Shown here piece after piece: positions 1 through 9,117 of a stretch of 37,621 nt of DNA. Source of the DNA: SIG636 sp045592105 (GTDB taxonomy: Bacteria > Bacillota > Clostridia > Oscillospirales > CAG-382); contig JAZNUB010000029.1 of the NCBI GenBank assembly GCA_045592105.1, positions 1 through 37,621 of the forward strand, read 5' to 3'. Positions within the stretch are counted from its first letter, which is position 1; every line of letters starts with the position of its first letter. Below the pieces are notes generated by a model that saw only the letters and a list, made by a program, of their open reading frames with translations, was not told the origin of the DNA and searched no databases. Made by a program: the position numbers and the translations under genes.

Positions 1-25
1 GTCTGTTTTTACCTTCTAAAAGCAT
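1..25 (-). CDS. Start of an unidentified gene, cut by the left edge
   Basis: Reading leftward, an ATG at 25 follows a GAGGGG ribosome-binding site (31-36) with 5 bases between. An extended -10 promoter lies further upstream at 62-90. Only eight codons (MLLEGKNR) fit in the window, so no function can be given. The call rests on the ordered promoter, Shine-Dalgarno and ATG, placed just beyond the topB terminator. Confidence 0.35.
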
Positions 26-61
26 ATTTTCCCCTCACTCACACCCGTTTTCTATGCTTTT

Positions 62-90
62 ATTATACCACACCTCCCCAACTTTTTAAA
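62..90 (-). promoter_or_regulatory. Promoter of the edge gene
   Basis: On the minus strand a perfect TATAAT (62-67) is preceded by an extended TGG. A weak -35 (TTTAAA, 85-90) lies 17 bp upstream. It sits between the topB terminator and the partial gene at the left edge. Confidence 0.5.
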
Positions 91-100
91 GCTTTTTTGT

Positions 101-138
101 AAAAAAAGACCGCTGACTTTTATCTTTGTCAGCGGTCT
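101..138 (-). terminator. Intrinsic terminator of topB
   Basis: An 11-bp perfect stem pairs 107-117 with 128-138 around a 10-base loop. On the minus strand it is followed by a run of seven T (101-107). It lies 35 bases past the topB stop codon. Confidence 0.85.
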
Positions 139-139
139 G

Positions 140-164
140 AATGCCGTCTGAGAAAGACGGCATT
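140..164 (-). terminator. Additional hairpin directly after topB
   Basis: A perfect 10-bp stem (140-149 with 155-164) has a five-base loop and lies between the topB stop and the main terminator. It has no T-run of its own, so it more likely protects the mRNA end or assists termination. Confidence 0.45.
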
Positions 165-172
165 ACTTTATA

Positions 173-2335
173 TTAGCTGTTTTTCCATTTCATAAGCTGT
201 TCAGCCAATGCGCTGTTTATAGGCTTGCTTTCGTTCTCTTGCTTCTTTAAAAAGCTTTTAACCTCAAATTTGTTTGCGCCATCCTTTTGCTTCCTTGCTT
301 CGAAATCGGATAGCTTTTCTCGATATCCGCAAACGCAGAAAAAAGCTTTTTTGTCGCCCTCGCCACGAAGCTGTAACGTCTTGTGGCATTCCGGACAGCG
401 AGCGTTTGTATTTATCGAAAGCGAACGGCGATATCTGCATTCGGGGTTAGAGCAAACGTACATTTGCCCCTTTTTGCCTTTTACGTCCAAAAGGAACTCT
501 CCGCACTCCGGACAGCGCTCCTTGGTTGCGTTCTCGTGCGTGTATCTATGCGTGGAGGCTTTTACTGCGGAAATAAGCCCTTGCGTATATTTTTCAATAT
601 CCGCTATGAATTCTTTGCTTTTTGCATCTCCCTTGGCTATCTTGGCAAGCTTTTCTTCCCATTTTGCGGTTAAAACAGCGGATTTTAAGTCTTCGGGGAC
701 AAGCTGAATCAGCTGTATGCCTTTTTGTGTTGGCCAAATCTCCTTTTCCTTGCGTTCTACATAGAACGAAGAGAACAGTTTTTCTATAATGTCTGCTCTC
801 GTTGCAGGCGTGCCAAGGCCGCTTGTTTCCGTTAGAACCTTGTTAAGACTTTTATCTTCAACAACAGGGTGCTCCATTGCGGACAGTAATGTTGCTTCGG
901 TATACCTTGCGGGCGGTTTGGTTTTGCCGTTTGTTATTTTGGTTTGTTTAACCTCAAGGCTTTGCCCTTTCTTTAACGGCGGTAAGCTTTGCGCGCGTTC
1001 GTCTTCCTCATTATCATCGTCGTCCGATACAATCGCACCGTAAGCGGCTTTCCACCCTTGCTTTATCGGAACCTTGCCCTTTGCGTGAAATTCGTAGCCC
1101 TTGCAGGTGAACACAAGCTTTGTTTCTTCGTATACAAAAGGCTCCATAAGCACAGCCAAAAATCTTCTAACAACAAGCTCGTATATCGCGCGCTCTTTTG
1201 CCGACATTTCAGCAAAATTAGGTCTTTGCTCGGTTGGAATAATAGCGTGGTGATCTGTAACCTTTGATGCGTTTACTATGTATTTGGTTTGGATTTTTTG
1301 TTTAAGCAGCGTTTTTGCCGCTTCTGCAAACGGCGTCATCAACAAGCTTTTTAGTCTTTCGGGGATAGTATCTGCAACGTCGTCTGTTATATAGCGAGAA
1401 TCTGTACGCGGGTACGTTAATACTTTGTGGTATTCGTACAGCGATTGCATTGCAGAAAGCGTTTCTTTAGCAGAGTATCCGTATTTTTTGTTGGCATCGC
1501 GTTGAAGCTCTGTTAAATCGTATGCGGCAGGGGGCGCAGTTTCGCGCTTAGTGCTTGTTAGCGAGGTTATTTCGCCCTTTTGCCCTTTAACGGCGGCGGC
1601 AATGCGCTCCGCTTCTGCTTTGTCATACATTCTTGCAATGCCGCCTTTTCCTTTATACAAGGCGGTAAAGCCTTCCGTTACAACGTTTACCGTGTAATAA
1701 TCCTTGGGACGAAAGCTTTTTATTGCATTTTCGCGCTCAACTATCAGCGCAAGAGTTGGCGTTTGCACACGGCCTGCGGAAAGGGAAGTGTTGAATTTGC
1801 AGGTCAACGCGCGGGACACGTTAAGCCCAACAACCCAATCTGCGTGCGCACGGGATTGGGCGCTTTTATATAAGTTGTCATATTGTTTGGCATCTTTTAG
1901 CGAAGCAAAGCCCTCTTTTATAGCTTTGTCTGTCTGCGAGGATATCCAAAGCCGCTTCGTTTGCCCCTTCCAACCGCATTTTGTGAGTATCCAACGTGCA
2001 ACAAGCTCTCCTTCACGTCCGCTGTCCGTTGCGATGATAAGCTCGTTTACGTCCTTGCGCTTTGTTAAAGCGCTTACTGCGCGGTATTGCTTAGAAGAGC
2101 TTTTTATTATTGTAAGCTTCATTTTTTGCGGAAGCATGGGGAGATAATCCATACTCCATTTTTTATATCTCTCATCATACTCCTCAGGGTCGGCAAGCGT
2201 TATCAAATGGCCAAGAGCCCAAGTTACAATATATTTATCGCCTTCGATATACCCTTCACCCTTGCGTTTGCATCCAAGCACGCGCGCAATCTCTCTTCCA
2301 ACAGAAGGCTTTTCGGCAAGTACAATAGATTTCAT
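173..2335 (-). CDS. topB: DNA topoisomerase III (type IA)
   Basis: A 720-residue type IA topoisomerase, which relaxes and decatenates DNA by single-strand passage. The TOPRIM domain begins at the N-terminus (AEKPSVGREIARVLG, residues 7-21), with the acidic metal-binding motif ATDSGREGE at 102-110. The catalytic tyrosine is Tyr308 in LTYPRTDSRY. The C-terminus has two cysteine clusters (CPECG...CSNPEC and CPEC...CVCG), the zinc-ribbon tail common in Firmicute TopB. I chose the ATG at 2335 because AAGGAG lies about 7 bases upstream and the TOPRIM strand starts there. An earlier in-frame start would add 22 unrelated residues and lie upstream of the promoter -10. It is transcribed alone, with its own promoter and terminator. 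Confidence 0.93.
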   Translation of the reverse strand: MKSIVLAEKPSVGREIARVLGCKRKGEGYIEGDKYIVTWALGHLITLADPEEYDERYKKWSMDYLPMLPQKMKLTIIKSSSKQYRAVSALTKRKDVNELIIATDSGREGELVARWILTKCGWKGQTKRLWISSQTDKAIKEGFASLKDAKQYDNLYKSAQSRAHADWVVGLNVSRALTCKFNTSLSAGRVQTPTLALIVERENAIKSFRPKDYYTVNVVTEGFTALYKGKGGIARMYDKAEAERIAAAVKGQKGEITSLTSTKRETAPPAAYDLTELQRDANKKYGYSAKETLSAMQSLYEYHKVLTYPRTDSRYITDDVADTIPERLKSLLMTPFAEAAKTLLKQKIQTKYIVNASKVTDHHAIIPTEQRPNFAEMSAKERAIYELVVRRFLAVLMEPFVYEETKLVFTCKGYEFHAKGKVPIKQGWKAAYGAIVSDDDDNEEDERAQSLPPLKKGQSLEVKQTKITNGKTKPPARYTEATLLSAMEHPVVEDKSLNKVLTETSGLGTPATRADIIEKLFSSFYVERKEKEIWPTQKGIQLIQLVPEDLKSAVLTAKWEEKLAKIAKGDAKSKEFIADIEKYTQGLISAVKASTHRYTHENATKERCPECGEFLLDVKGKKGQMYVCSNPECRYRRSLSINTNARCPECHKTLQLRGEGDKKAFFCVCGYREKLSDFEARKQKDGANKFEVKSFLKKQENESKPINSALAEQLMKWKNS

Positions 2336-2372
2336 AAGCAAGCTCCTTGTTTGTGAGTTAAACTTTATATTT

Positions 2373-2401
2373 ATTATACAACATACAAACAAAACCGTCA
2401 A
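2373..2401 (-). promoter_or_regulatory. topB promoter
   Basis: The minus strand shows TTGACG (2396-2401), a 17-bp spacer and TATAAT (2373-2378). It is divergent from the operon promoter at 2420-2448, with only 18 bp between the two -35 boxes. Confidence 0.8.
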
Positions 2402-2419
2402 TAAGCGGTTAATTAAAAG

Positions 2420-2448
2420 TTGACAAATAGTGCTTGTGCGGTTATAAT
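2420..2448 (+). promoter_or_regulatory. Consensus promoter of the DUF2812-mnmA-hprK-lon operon
   Basis: TTGACA (2420-2425), exactly 17 bp, then TATAAT (2443-2448): a perfect vegetative sigma-factor promoter. It is the only strong promoter seen ahead of seven closely spaced rightward genes. Confidence 0.9.
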
Positions 2449-2490
2449 TACAATGTATGGGTTTATCTATCTAATTTTAAGGAGATTAAT

Positions 2491-3201
2491 ATGGCAGGCA
2501 CTAATAATTTGTCTTCTGCGCGCACAAACGTAAAGATTGATAATTCAACTGTTTTAATACCACACGGTGAAGCTGAATATAAGGTCGATAAGCTGTTCTT
2601 TTCTGCTGTTAAAGAGGAGGAATGGCTTAATCTTCTTGCTTCGCGTGGGTATGCCCTTGTTGGAAGAAAATTTACAGGATATATTTTTGCAGTTGATAAG
2701 GTTGCCGCTAAGTATTACTACTCAGTTTGCTTGCTTCCTGCACCTGCGGAGGCGGAGTATTCCGAGCACTATATGGCAGAAAAGTCCGGCCATAAAACGC
2801 ACCCTGTTTGTACCTTTTCAAACAAAGCTTATTACAGAACGGCAGTTGATGAAAGCGGTGAGGGCGTTGTTATCGACGCTACTGCAAAAAGCAAGCATTT
2901 AAAGCGTGCGTTTGCATTTAATTTTGTGCTTTTGCTTTTTTGGCTTGGCTTGCTTTGTTACAACATAACGTATTGGGTGCGCTTTGATTCTGCGGGTGTT
3001 GCTGCCGATAAATCTTCTTTCATTTGGAAGCTTGCTATAGATATGTCTGATCTGCTTGGCAGTTATCCAACAACGCCTTATATAGTTGTATGTGCTTTTT
3101 TGGTGGCTTTGTGTATCCCTTTTACCGTGTATTATTTTGACCAGTATATGTATTCCAGAAGCTTTTTAGCAAAGGTGAATAAGGCATGGCGGAAAAAGTA
3201 G
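2491..3201 (+). CDS. DUF2812-like membrane protein
   Basis: A 236-residue protein of unknown function. The first ~120 residues contain a block (KLFFSAVKEEEWLNLLASRG, then a Y/F-rich stretch) resembling the DUF2812 domain found in Firmicute membrane proteins. Two hydrophobic segments follow (about residues 135-160 and 194-220), separated by a polar loop, so the C-terminal half is membrane-embedded. The ATG at 2491 has AAGGAG seven bases upstream; an upstream in-frame start would lie within the promoter region and has no ribosome-binding site. Its 3' end overlaps mnmA by 16 bases, implying translational coupling, and it is first in the operon. The domain name is a recognition call, not a search result. 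Confidence 0.7.
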   Translation: MAGTNNLSSARTNVKIDNSTVLIPHGEAEYKVDKLFFSAVKEEEWLNLLASRGYALVGRKFTGYIFAVDKVAAKYYYSVCLLPAPAEAEYSEHYMAEKSGHKTHPVCTFSNKAYYRTAVDESGEGVVIDATAKSKHLKRAFAFNFVLLLFWLGLLCYNITYWVRFDSAGVAADKSSFIWKLAIDMSDLLGSYPTTPYIVVCAFLVALCIPFTVYYFDQYMYSRSFLAKVNKAWRKK

Positions 3202-4220
3202 TATTAGGGCTTTCCGGCGGTATGGACAGCGCGTATGCCGCGCTCAAGCTTAAAGAAGCAGGTTACGAGGTTATAGGCGTAAATATCGTTATGAAGGATA
3301 GCTGTGATTGCTCTGTGAAGGCAGGAATGCTTGCAAAGCATTTGGGGCTTGACTATTATGTTATAGATGCCAAGGGGTCTTTCGAAAAACACGTTATACG
3401 CCCTTTTGCAAACGCTTACGTGAACGGGCTAACACCAAACCCTTGCGTGCTTTGTAACCCCAATGTTAAGATAAAGCAGCTTTTTGACGTTGCTGAGCGC
3501 TTGGGGGCAGAAAGAGTTGCAACAGGCCACTATTCCGTGCCCGTTAATCATAACGGAAGGTATACTTTCGCGCGCGCGGTTGATACGCACAAGGACCAAG
3601 GGTATTTTTTGTACGGGCTTTCTCAAAAAATGATATCCAAGCTTTTAATGCCTTTAGGTAACACGCTGAAAGCGGATATAAAAAGCTATTTTAAAAATGG
3701 TGATGAATTTTCTATGGTTGATGGCTCTGAAAGCACCGATATATGTTTTGTTGAAAAAGGAAAATATGCAGATGTGGTTGCAGAGTATATGCCGTTACCG
3801 CCTAAGGGTAACTTTATAGATGCAAGCGGTAAGGTTTTAGGCAAGCACAACGGGATACATAATTACACCATAGGTCAGCGCAAAGGGCTTGGTATAGCCT
3901 TGGGCGCACCTGCTTACGTAAGTGCTATAAATAGTGCTGATAATACCGTTACATTGTCCTTTGGTGACAATTTAGCCGCGGAAAGCTTTAAGGTTGCAAA
4001 TATTAATTTGCTTGCTTGCGGAGAGGTAGAGCAGGGGATGCGTTTTCTTGTGCGTACAAGATACAGGGCTAAGCCGATAGAATGTGTTATCAGTAATAAA
4101 ACCGATGATAATATCAGCGTTTCGTTTTGTAACGAAAGATGTATAGCCGCACCGGGGCAGTCTGCAGTGTTTTATGATGAAAATGGATATATCGCATTCG
4201 GTGGTATTATAATTCGTTAG
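3186..4220 (+). CDS. mnmA: tRNA-specific 2-thiouridylase
   Basis: MnmA installs the 2-thio group of s2U34 in tRNA-Lys, -Glu and -Gln using ATP and a relayed persulfide sulfur. Visible motifs are the PP-loop SGGMDS (residues 10-15), Cys87 in TPNPCVLCN, the GHY motif (114-116), and Cys187 in STDICFV, the second catalytic cysteine. The family usually reads SQDICF, so Gln is Thr here. The C-terminal beta domain begins near NYTIGQRKGLG. At 344 residues it is slightly short, because the segment between the first strand and the CSVK helix (about 36-46) is compact. The ATG overlaps the preceding gene and has AAGGTGA upstream. The cysteines and the PP-loop make this call firm. Confidence 0.92.
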   Translation: MAEKVVLGLSGGMDSAYAALKLKEAGYEVIGVNIVMKDSCDCSVKAGMLAKHLGLDYYVIDAKGSFEKHVIRPFANAYVNGLTPNPCVLCNPNVKIKQLFDVAERLGAERVATGHYSVPVNHNGRYTFARAVDTHKDQGYFLYGLSQKMISKLLMPLGNTLKADIKSYFKNGDEFSMVDGSESTDICFVEKGKYADVVAEYMPLPPKGNFIDASGKVLGKHNGIHNYTIGQRKGLGIALGAPAYVSAINSADNTVTLSFGDNLAAESFKVANINLLACGEVEQGMRFLVRTRYRAKPIECVISNKTDDNISVSFCNERCIAAPGQSAVFYDENGYIAFGGIIIR

Positions 4221-4235
4221 CAGTGGAGGTTTAAT

Positions 4236-5156
4236 ATGGAGTACAGCGTGAAGCTATTAACCTTGGTTAAGGAGTTTTCTCTTCAAGGAATAGTTGTTCC
4301 CGACAATATAGAAGAAATCGAAGTTGTTAGGTCTGACGTTAGCCGTCCCGGTATGCCGCTTTGCGGGTATTTTGAGTATTTTGAGGGCGGCAGAATACAG
4401 ATAATGGGCAAAATGGAAATGAGCTATATCGAAGGCTTGCCCTACGAAAAGAGAGTTGAATCATTAAGCAACTTTTTATCTCGCGGTGTGGTGTGTGTTG
4501 TTGTTACAACCAACCTTTCGATATGCCAAGAGCTTAAGGAGCTTTGCGAAAAGTACCAAACGCCTTTATACCTAACTGCCGAAAACACTTCGGACTTTAT
4601 GGCGGCGCTTATAGCATCGCTTAACATTCACTTGGCAGAACGTATTGCATTGCACGGTGTTCTTGTTGAGGTGTACGGTGAAGGTGTGCTTTTGCTTGGT
4701 GACAGTGGTATCGGTAAAAGCGAAACCGCGATAGAGCTTGTTAAAAGAGGGCATAGGCTTATAGCGGACGATTCTGTTGAGATAAAGCGAGTTTCAGCAA
4801 AAACTCTTGTAGGTTCCGCACCTGAGCTTATAAGGCATTATATAGAAATGCGCGGTATAGGTATAGTGGATATACGCCGTATATTTGGTATGGGTGCGGT
4901 AAAGCTTAGCGAGAAGGTAGACCTTATAATCAACATAGAAAACTGGGTACAAGGCAAAATGTATGAAAGGTTTGGGCTTGACGATGAATATACCGATATA
5001 CTCGGTATAAAAATCCCGTCAATAACCGTACCTGTAACGCCCGGTCGAAACCTTGCGGTAATAATCGAGATAGCCGCAATGAACAACAGACAAAAGAAAA
5101 TGGGATACAACACAGCGGAAGAATTTAATAAAAAACTAATGTCAATGCACGGATAA
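4236..5156 (+). CDS. hprK: HPr kinase/phosphorylase
   Basis: HprK phosphorylates, and reversibly dephosphorylates, Ser46 of HPr, setting carbon catabolite repression in Firmicutes. The C-terminal kinase domain shows catalytic His140 (IALHGVLVEVYG), Walker A GDSGIGKS (155-162), the ADD motif after RGHRLI (178-180), and the family signature EMRGIGIVDIRRIFGMG (204-220). The N-terminal ~130 residues are the usual regulatory domain. Length (306 residues) is typical. GTGGAGG (4222-4228) provides the ribosome-binding site. It follows mnmA by 15 bases in the same operon and precedes a ROK sugar kinase, so sugar phosphorylation and catabolite signalling are co-transcribed. Confidence 0.95.
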   Translation: MEYSVKLLTLVKEFSLQGIVVPDNIEEIEVVRSDVSRPGMPLCGYFEYFEGGRIQIMGKMEMSYIEGLPYEKRVESLSNFLSRGVVCVVVTTNLSICQELKELCEKYQTPLYLTAENTSDFMAALIASLNIHLAERIALHGVLVEVYGEGVLLLGDSGIGKSETAIELVKRGHRLIADDSVEIKRVSAKTLVGSAPELIRHYIEMRGIGIVDIRRIFGMGAVKLSEKVDLIINIENWVQGKMYERFGLDDEYTDILGIKIPSITVPVTPGRNLAVIIEIAAMNNRQKKMGYNTAEEFNKKLMSMHG

Positions 5157-5170
5157 GGTGGTAATTAATT

Positions 5171-6127
5171 ATGTATATGATAGGAATAGATCTTGGCGGT
5201 ACTAATTTAAAGGGCGGTCTTTGTGACGAGGACGGCAATCTTATAAAAAAACTTAGCATACCAACCAAAAGCAGCACAAACTCTGACGAACTTACGGACG
5301 ATATGGCTTTGCTATGCAATAAGCTGATAGAAAGCGCAGGCATTCCGCACGAGGAGGTTGAAAGCGTAGGCATCGCCGTGCCCGGTACGGCGGATTTGAA
5401 AAAAGGTGAGATCGTTTATTGTGACAACGTTCCGTTTTTGCACTATCCGATTATAGAGGAGTTTTCAAAGCGCTTCCCCGGTTGTTCGGTTTATATTGAG
5501 AACGATGCTAACGCGGCGGCATTGGGCGAAGCTATGTGTGGCGGAGCTAAGGGCTATAACGATATGGTGCTTATAACGTTGGGTACTGGTGTTGGCAGCG
5601 GTATCATTATAGGCGGTAAAATATTCTCAGGCTTTAACTACGCGGGTGCAGAGCTTGGGCATCTTGTTGTAAATATCAACGGTAGACCCTGCGGTTGTGG
5701 CAGACGCGGCTGTTGGGAGGCTTATTCCTCTGCAAGGGGGCTTATCCGCACGACAAAAGAGGCTATGCTTAGACATAAGGACTCGGTTATGTGGGATATA
5801 TGCGGCGGAGATATTGATAAGGTGGACGGTCAAACAGCGTTTCGTGCCGCTGATAAAGGGGATAAAGCCGCAAAATGGGTTGTGAAAACGTATATTAAAT
5901 ATTTAGCTTGCGGGATAATCAACACTATTAACGCATTAGAGCCTGAAATCTTATGTATCGGCGGCGGCGTTTCCAACGAGGGTGATAATTTGCTTAAGCC
6001 GTTAATTAAGGCCGTTGAAAAAGAGCAGTATTCCCGCTATTCAGACAAGACTACGGAGATACGTTTGGCTAAGCTTGGTAACGATGCAGGTGTTATCGGT
6101 GCCGCTATGCTTGGCAAACAGAATTGA
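5171..6127 (+). CDS. ROK-family sugar kinase, probably glucokinase
   Basis: A 318-residue ATP-dependent hexose kinase of the ROK family. The N-terminal phosphate loop is IDLGGTN (6-12). END (110-112) carries the catalytic Asp, ELGH (161-164) supplies the zinc-ligand histidine, and CGCGRRGCWE (174-183) is the ROK zinc motif. LGTGVGSG (137-144) contacts ATP. It lacks the N-terminal DNA-binding domain of ROK repressors, so it is an enzyme rather than NagC/XylR-like. The best guess is glucokinase (glcK), because Firmicute glucokinases have this architecture; fructose or N-acetylmannosamine kinase cannot be excluded. AAGGTGG lies upstream of the ATG. An alternative ATG six bases downstream is possible. 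Confidence 0.85.
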   Translation: MYMIGIDLGGTNLKGGLCDEDGNLIKKLSIPTKSSTNSDELTDDMALLCNKLIESAGIPHEEVESVGIAVPGTADLKKGEIVYCDNVPFLHYPIIEEFSKRFPGCSVYIENDANAAALGEAMCGGAKGYNDMVLITLGTGVGSGIIIGGKIFSGFNYAGAELGHLVVNINGRPCGCGRRGCWEAYSSARGLIRTTKEAMLRHKDSVMWDICGGDIDKVDGQTAFRAADKGDKAAKWVVKTYIKYLACGIINTINALEPEILCIGGGVSNEGDNLLKPLIKAVEKEQYSRYSDKTTEIRLAKLGNDAGVIGAAMLGKQN

Positions 6128-6163
6128 AAGGAGCAGTGCTGTAATTAGCACATTTATATAATG
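6127..6163 (+). promoter_or_regulatory. Unusual lon translation-start region with bridging hairpin
   Basis: The only Shine-Dalgarno, AAAGGAG (6127-6133), lies 27 bases before the lon ATG, too far for direct use. A 5-bp hairpin (6136-6140 with 6147-6151, loop of 6) sits between them. Folding it leaves about 11 unpaired bases between SD and ATG. An in-frame TAG at 6146-6148 rules out earlier starts. Confidence 0.55.
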
Positions 6164-8494
6164 CAAAAGTTAACCGAACGCGTTGAAAAACTAACGTTGC
6201 CTGCTATAGCTATGCGCGGCATCGTTGTTTTTCCTCATATAGTAACAAGCTTTGAAATTGCAAGAAAGCAATCAGTAAAGGCTTTAAAGTGTGCAGAGGA
6301 AGGGGACGGAAGGATTTTTCTTGTTGCTCAGGATGATCCTTCTGTTTTGGAGCCTACTGCAAAGGATTTACAAACCGTTGGCGTTATCGCCCGTATAGAC
6401 CACAGCTTCAAGCTACCAAACGGTAATATACAAGTGATAGCCGAGGGCTTAACACGGGCAGAGATTCACTCTTTAGTACAAAGAGGAAACGGGCTTGAAA
6501 CAACGGTTTTTGTGCGCGATATTGAGTACGAAACACTTGATATAACCCTTCAGCTTGAGGCAATGAAGGATGCGTGGGCTGCGCTAACCGAGTACCTTAA
6601 ATACACACCTAATCGCTCCAAAGAAATAACGGATTCTGCTCGTGCCATTAACGAAGCGGGCACGCTTGCGGATTTTCTTGCTTCGTCTTTCTTGGTTAAG
6701 GCGGAGGATAGGCAAGCGGTTTTAGATATATACCATCCGATTGATAGGCTTAACAAGTTCACGCAGATAATCAAAGCAGAGCTTGAATATATGTATATCG
6801 ACTCTGAAATACAAAGCAAGGTTCGCATAGCGTTGCAAAAGAACCAAAGAGATGCTTATTTGCGTGAACAGCTTCGCGTAATACACTCCGAGCTGGATTC
6901 TTCCGATGAGGACATATATAACGAGGATCAAGAGATAGCAGATGTTATCGCATCGCGTGCTTTGCCGGAGGAGATTAAGACAAAGCTTTTAAAAGAAGCT
7001 GCAAAGCTTAATAAAATGCCTTATGGCTCTCAAGAGGCAACCGTTATCAGAAATTATATCGACGTTTGTCTTGAGCTTCCGTGGAACAAATTTTCAAAGG
7101 AAAGGCTTGATGTTGATAAAGCAAGAAAGGTTCTTGAAAGCGACCACGATGGTTTGAAAAAGGTAAAAGAGCGCATATTGGAGTATATTGCGGTTAAGAA
7201 GCAGTCTGACGAGATTGGTGGGCAGATACTTTGCTTTGTAGGCCCTCCCGGCGTTGGTAAAACCTCTATCGCTCGTTCTATTGCACGCGCGCTAAACCGC
7301 AAATACGTGCGTATCGCTTTAGGCGGTGTGCGTGACGAGGCTGATATAAGAGGGCACAGAAAAACCTATGTTGCTTCTATGCCGGGCAGAATAGTAAACG
7401 GCTTAAAGCAGGCAGGCACCCTAAATCCCGTTATGTTACTTGATGAAATTGATAAGCTTACGAGAGATTCACACGGGGATCCATCCTCTGCTTTGCTTGA
7501 GGTTTTGGATTCCGAGCAAAACAAAACCTTCCGCGATCATTTTGTGGAGCTACCTATTGATCTTTCGAGGTGTATGTTTATAACTACCGCAAATACGGTA
7601 GAAACCATACCAAGCGCGTTGCTTGACAGGCTTGAGATAATATATATGGACAGCTATTCCGAAAAAGAAAAGCTATCCATCGCAAAGAACCATCTTATAC
7701 CCAAGCAGCTAAAAAAGCACGGCTTAACCAAACAAAACCTTCGGTTTACGGACGGAGGTATAAAAGAGCTTATAAACGCGTACACAAAAGAATCAGGCGT
7801 TAGGTCGCTTGAAAGAGAGATCGCAAACGTTTGCCGCAAGGTAACAATGCTTGTTGTGAGCGGTCAAAATAAGCCGTATACTGCCGATGCAAAGCTAATC
7901 AAGGCGTTGTTAGGGGCAGAGCATTTTACTCCTGACCGTGTGTATGATAAAAACGAGGTTGGCGTTGTAAACGGGCTGGCGTGGACTGCGCTTGGCGGAG
8001 AGATGCTGCGTATAGAGGCGCTTTCTATGCCGGGTAGCGGCAAGCTTGAGCTTACGGGCAATCTTGGCGACGTTATGAAGGAATCTGCAAAGGCGGCAAT
8101 AAGCTATATCCGCGCAAATAGTGACGCTTTGGACGTTGATGCTTCTTTTGCGGATAAAAAGGATATACATATCCACGTTCCCGAAGGTGCCGTACCGAAG
8201 GATGGACCAAGCGCAGGTATAAGTATTGCTTGTGCGTTGGTTTCTGCTTTGTCGGGCAAGGCTGTTAAGCAAAGCGTTGCCATGACAGGGGAGCTTACTT
8301 TAACAGGCAGGGTTTTAAAAATTGGCGGATTAAAGGAAAAATCCATGGCCGCTTTCAAAGCGGGTGCAAGCACAGTTATCATCCCCAACGATAACCTTGC
8401 AGATATAGAAGAGTTTGATGACGAGATAAAGAACGCATTAAGCTTTGTGCCTGTAAAAAACTTTGCGCAGGTTGCCGCTTTAGCTTTGGAGTAA
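6161..8494 (+). CDS. lon: ATP-dependent Lon protease
   Basis: A 777-residue cytosolic AAA+ serine protease that degrades damaged and regulatory proteins. The order is LonN substrate domain (about 10-205), coiled helical region, AAA+ domain with Walker A GPPGVGKT (361-368) and Walker B MLLDEIDKL, then the protease domain. The catalytic dyad is Ser684 (KDGPSAG) and Lys727 (GGLKEKS). Length is typical of LonA. It sits between the ROK kinase and engB in the operon. The start is the first possible ATG after an in-frame stop, with a distant ribosome-binding site (see the start-region entry). I saw no clear heat-shock operator upstream, so regulation appears to come from the operon promoter and the structured start region. 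Confidence 0.96.
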   Translation: MQKLTERVEKLTLPAIAMRGIVVFPHIVTSFEIARKQSVKALKCAEEGDGRIFLVAQDDPSVLEPTAKDLQTVGVIARIDHSFKLPNGNIQVIAEGLTRAEIHSLVQRGNGLETTVFVRDIEYETLDITLQLEAMKDAWAALTEYLKYTPNRSKEITDSARAINEAGTLADFLASSFLVKAEDRQAVLDIYHPIDRLNKFTQIIKAELEYMYIDSEIQSKVRIALQKNQRDAYLREQLRVIHSELDSSDEDIYNEDQEIADVIASRALPEEIKTKLLKEAAKLNKMPYGSQEATVIRNYIDVCLELPWNKFSKERLDVDKARKVLESDHDGLKKVKERILEYIAVKKQSDEIGGQILCFVGPPGVGKTSIARSIARALNRKYVRIALGGVRDEADIRGHRKTYVASMPGRIVNGLKQAGTLNPVMLLDEIDKLTRDSHGDPSSALLEVLDSEQNKTFRDHFVELPIDLSRCMFITTANTVETIPSALLDRLEIIYMDSYSEKEKLSIAKNHLIPKQLKKHGLTKQNLRFTDGGIKELINAYTKESGVRSLEREIANVCRKVTMLVVSGQNKPYTADAKLIKALLGAEHFTPDRVYDKNEVGVVNGLAWTALGGEMLRIEALSMPGSGKLELTGNLGDVMKESAKAAISYIRANSDALDVDASFADKKDIHIHVPEGAVPKDGPSAGISIACALVSALSGKAVKQSVAMTGELTLTGRVLKIGGLKEKSMAAFKAGASTVIIPNDNLADIEEFDDEIKNALSFVPVKNFAQVAALALE

Positions 8495-8507
8495 AGGAGT
8501 TTTGGTT

Positions 8508-9116
8508 ATGAATATGGTTTTCGGTAACCTTAATTTGCATAATACAGAGCTTGTTATTACCGCAGGCTTACCCGGGCAGCTTTTAAAGGATGGTGCGCCG
8601 CAGGTTGCATTTTCGGGGCGCTCCAATGTGGGTAAAAGCTCGCTTATTAACTCGTTGCTTGGCAGAAAAAAGCTTGCGCGCGTTAGCTCCGAGCCGGGTA
8701 AAACCATAACGGTAAACTACTATTACGCTGATAAAAAGCTGTTTTTGGTTGACCTTCCGGGGTATGGTTATGCGCGAAGAAGTAAAACCGATATTGCAAA
8801 ATGGTCCCGCCTAACGCAAGGGTATTTTGAGGAAAACAGCGCGTTGAAGCTTGTTTTACAGCTTATTGATTCGCGCGCGGGGATAACTGCCGATGACAGA
8901 ACTATGCTTGAGTGGCTTAGCCACTACGAGGTTCCGTATATGATAGTTATTACAAAATGCGACAAGCTTAATAAAACACAGCTTACCGCAAGCGTTAATA
9001 AAATCATAAACGACCCTTCTGTTGCACCCGGAACTGAATGTGTGCTGTATTCCTCTTTAAAAGGTCTTGGCAGGGAAGCGCTGATAGACAGTATTATTAG
9101 AAAGGTTATGGATTGA
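8508..9116 (+). CDS. engB: Ribosome-biogenesis GTP-binding protein EngB/YsxC
   Basis: A small essential GTPase needed for 50S subunit assembly. G motifs: G1 GRSNVGKSS, G3 DLPGYGYARR, G4 TKCDK, G5 SSLKG near the C-terminus. Length (202 residues) matches the family. The ATG at 8508 has AAAGGAG eight bases upstream; a TTG six bases earlier is less likely. It follows lon by 13 bases, reproducing the common Firmicute lon-engB gene pair, and ends one base before lysA. Confidence 0.93.
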   Translation: MNMVFGNLNLHNTELVITAGLPGQLLKDGAPQVAFSGRSNVGKSSLINSLLGRKKLARVSSEPGKTITVNYYYADKKLFLVDLPGYGYARRSKTDIAKWSRLTQGYFEENSALKLVLQLIDSRAGITADDRTMLEWLSHYEVPYMIVITKCDKLNKTQLTASVNKIINDPSVAPGTECVLYSSLKGLGREALIDSIIRKVMD

Positions 9117-9117
9117 T

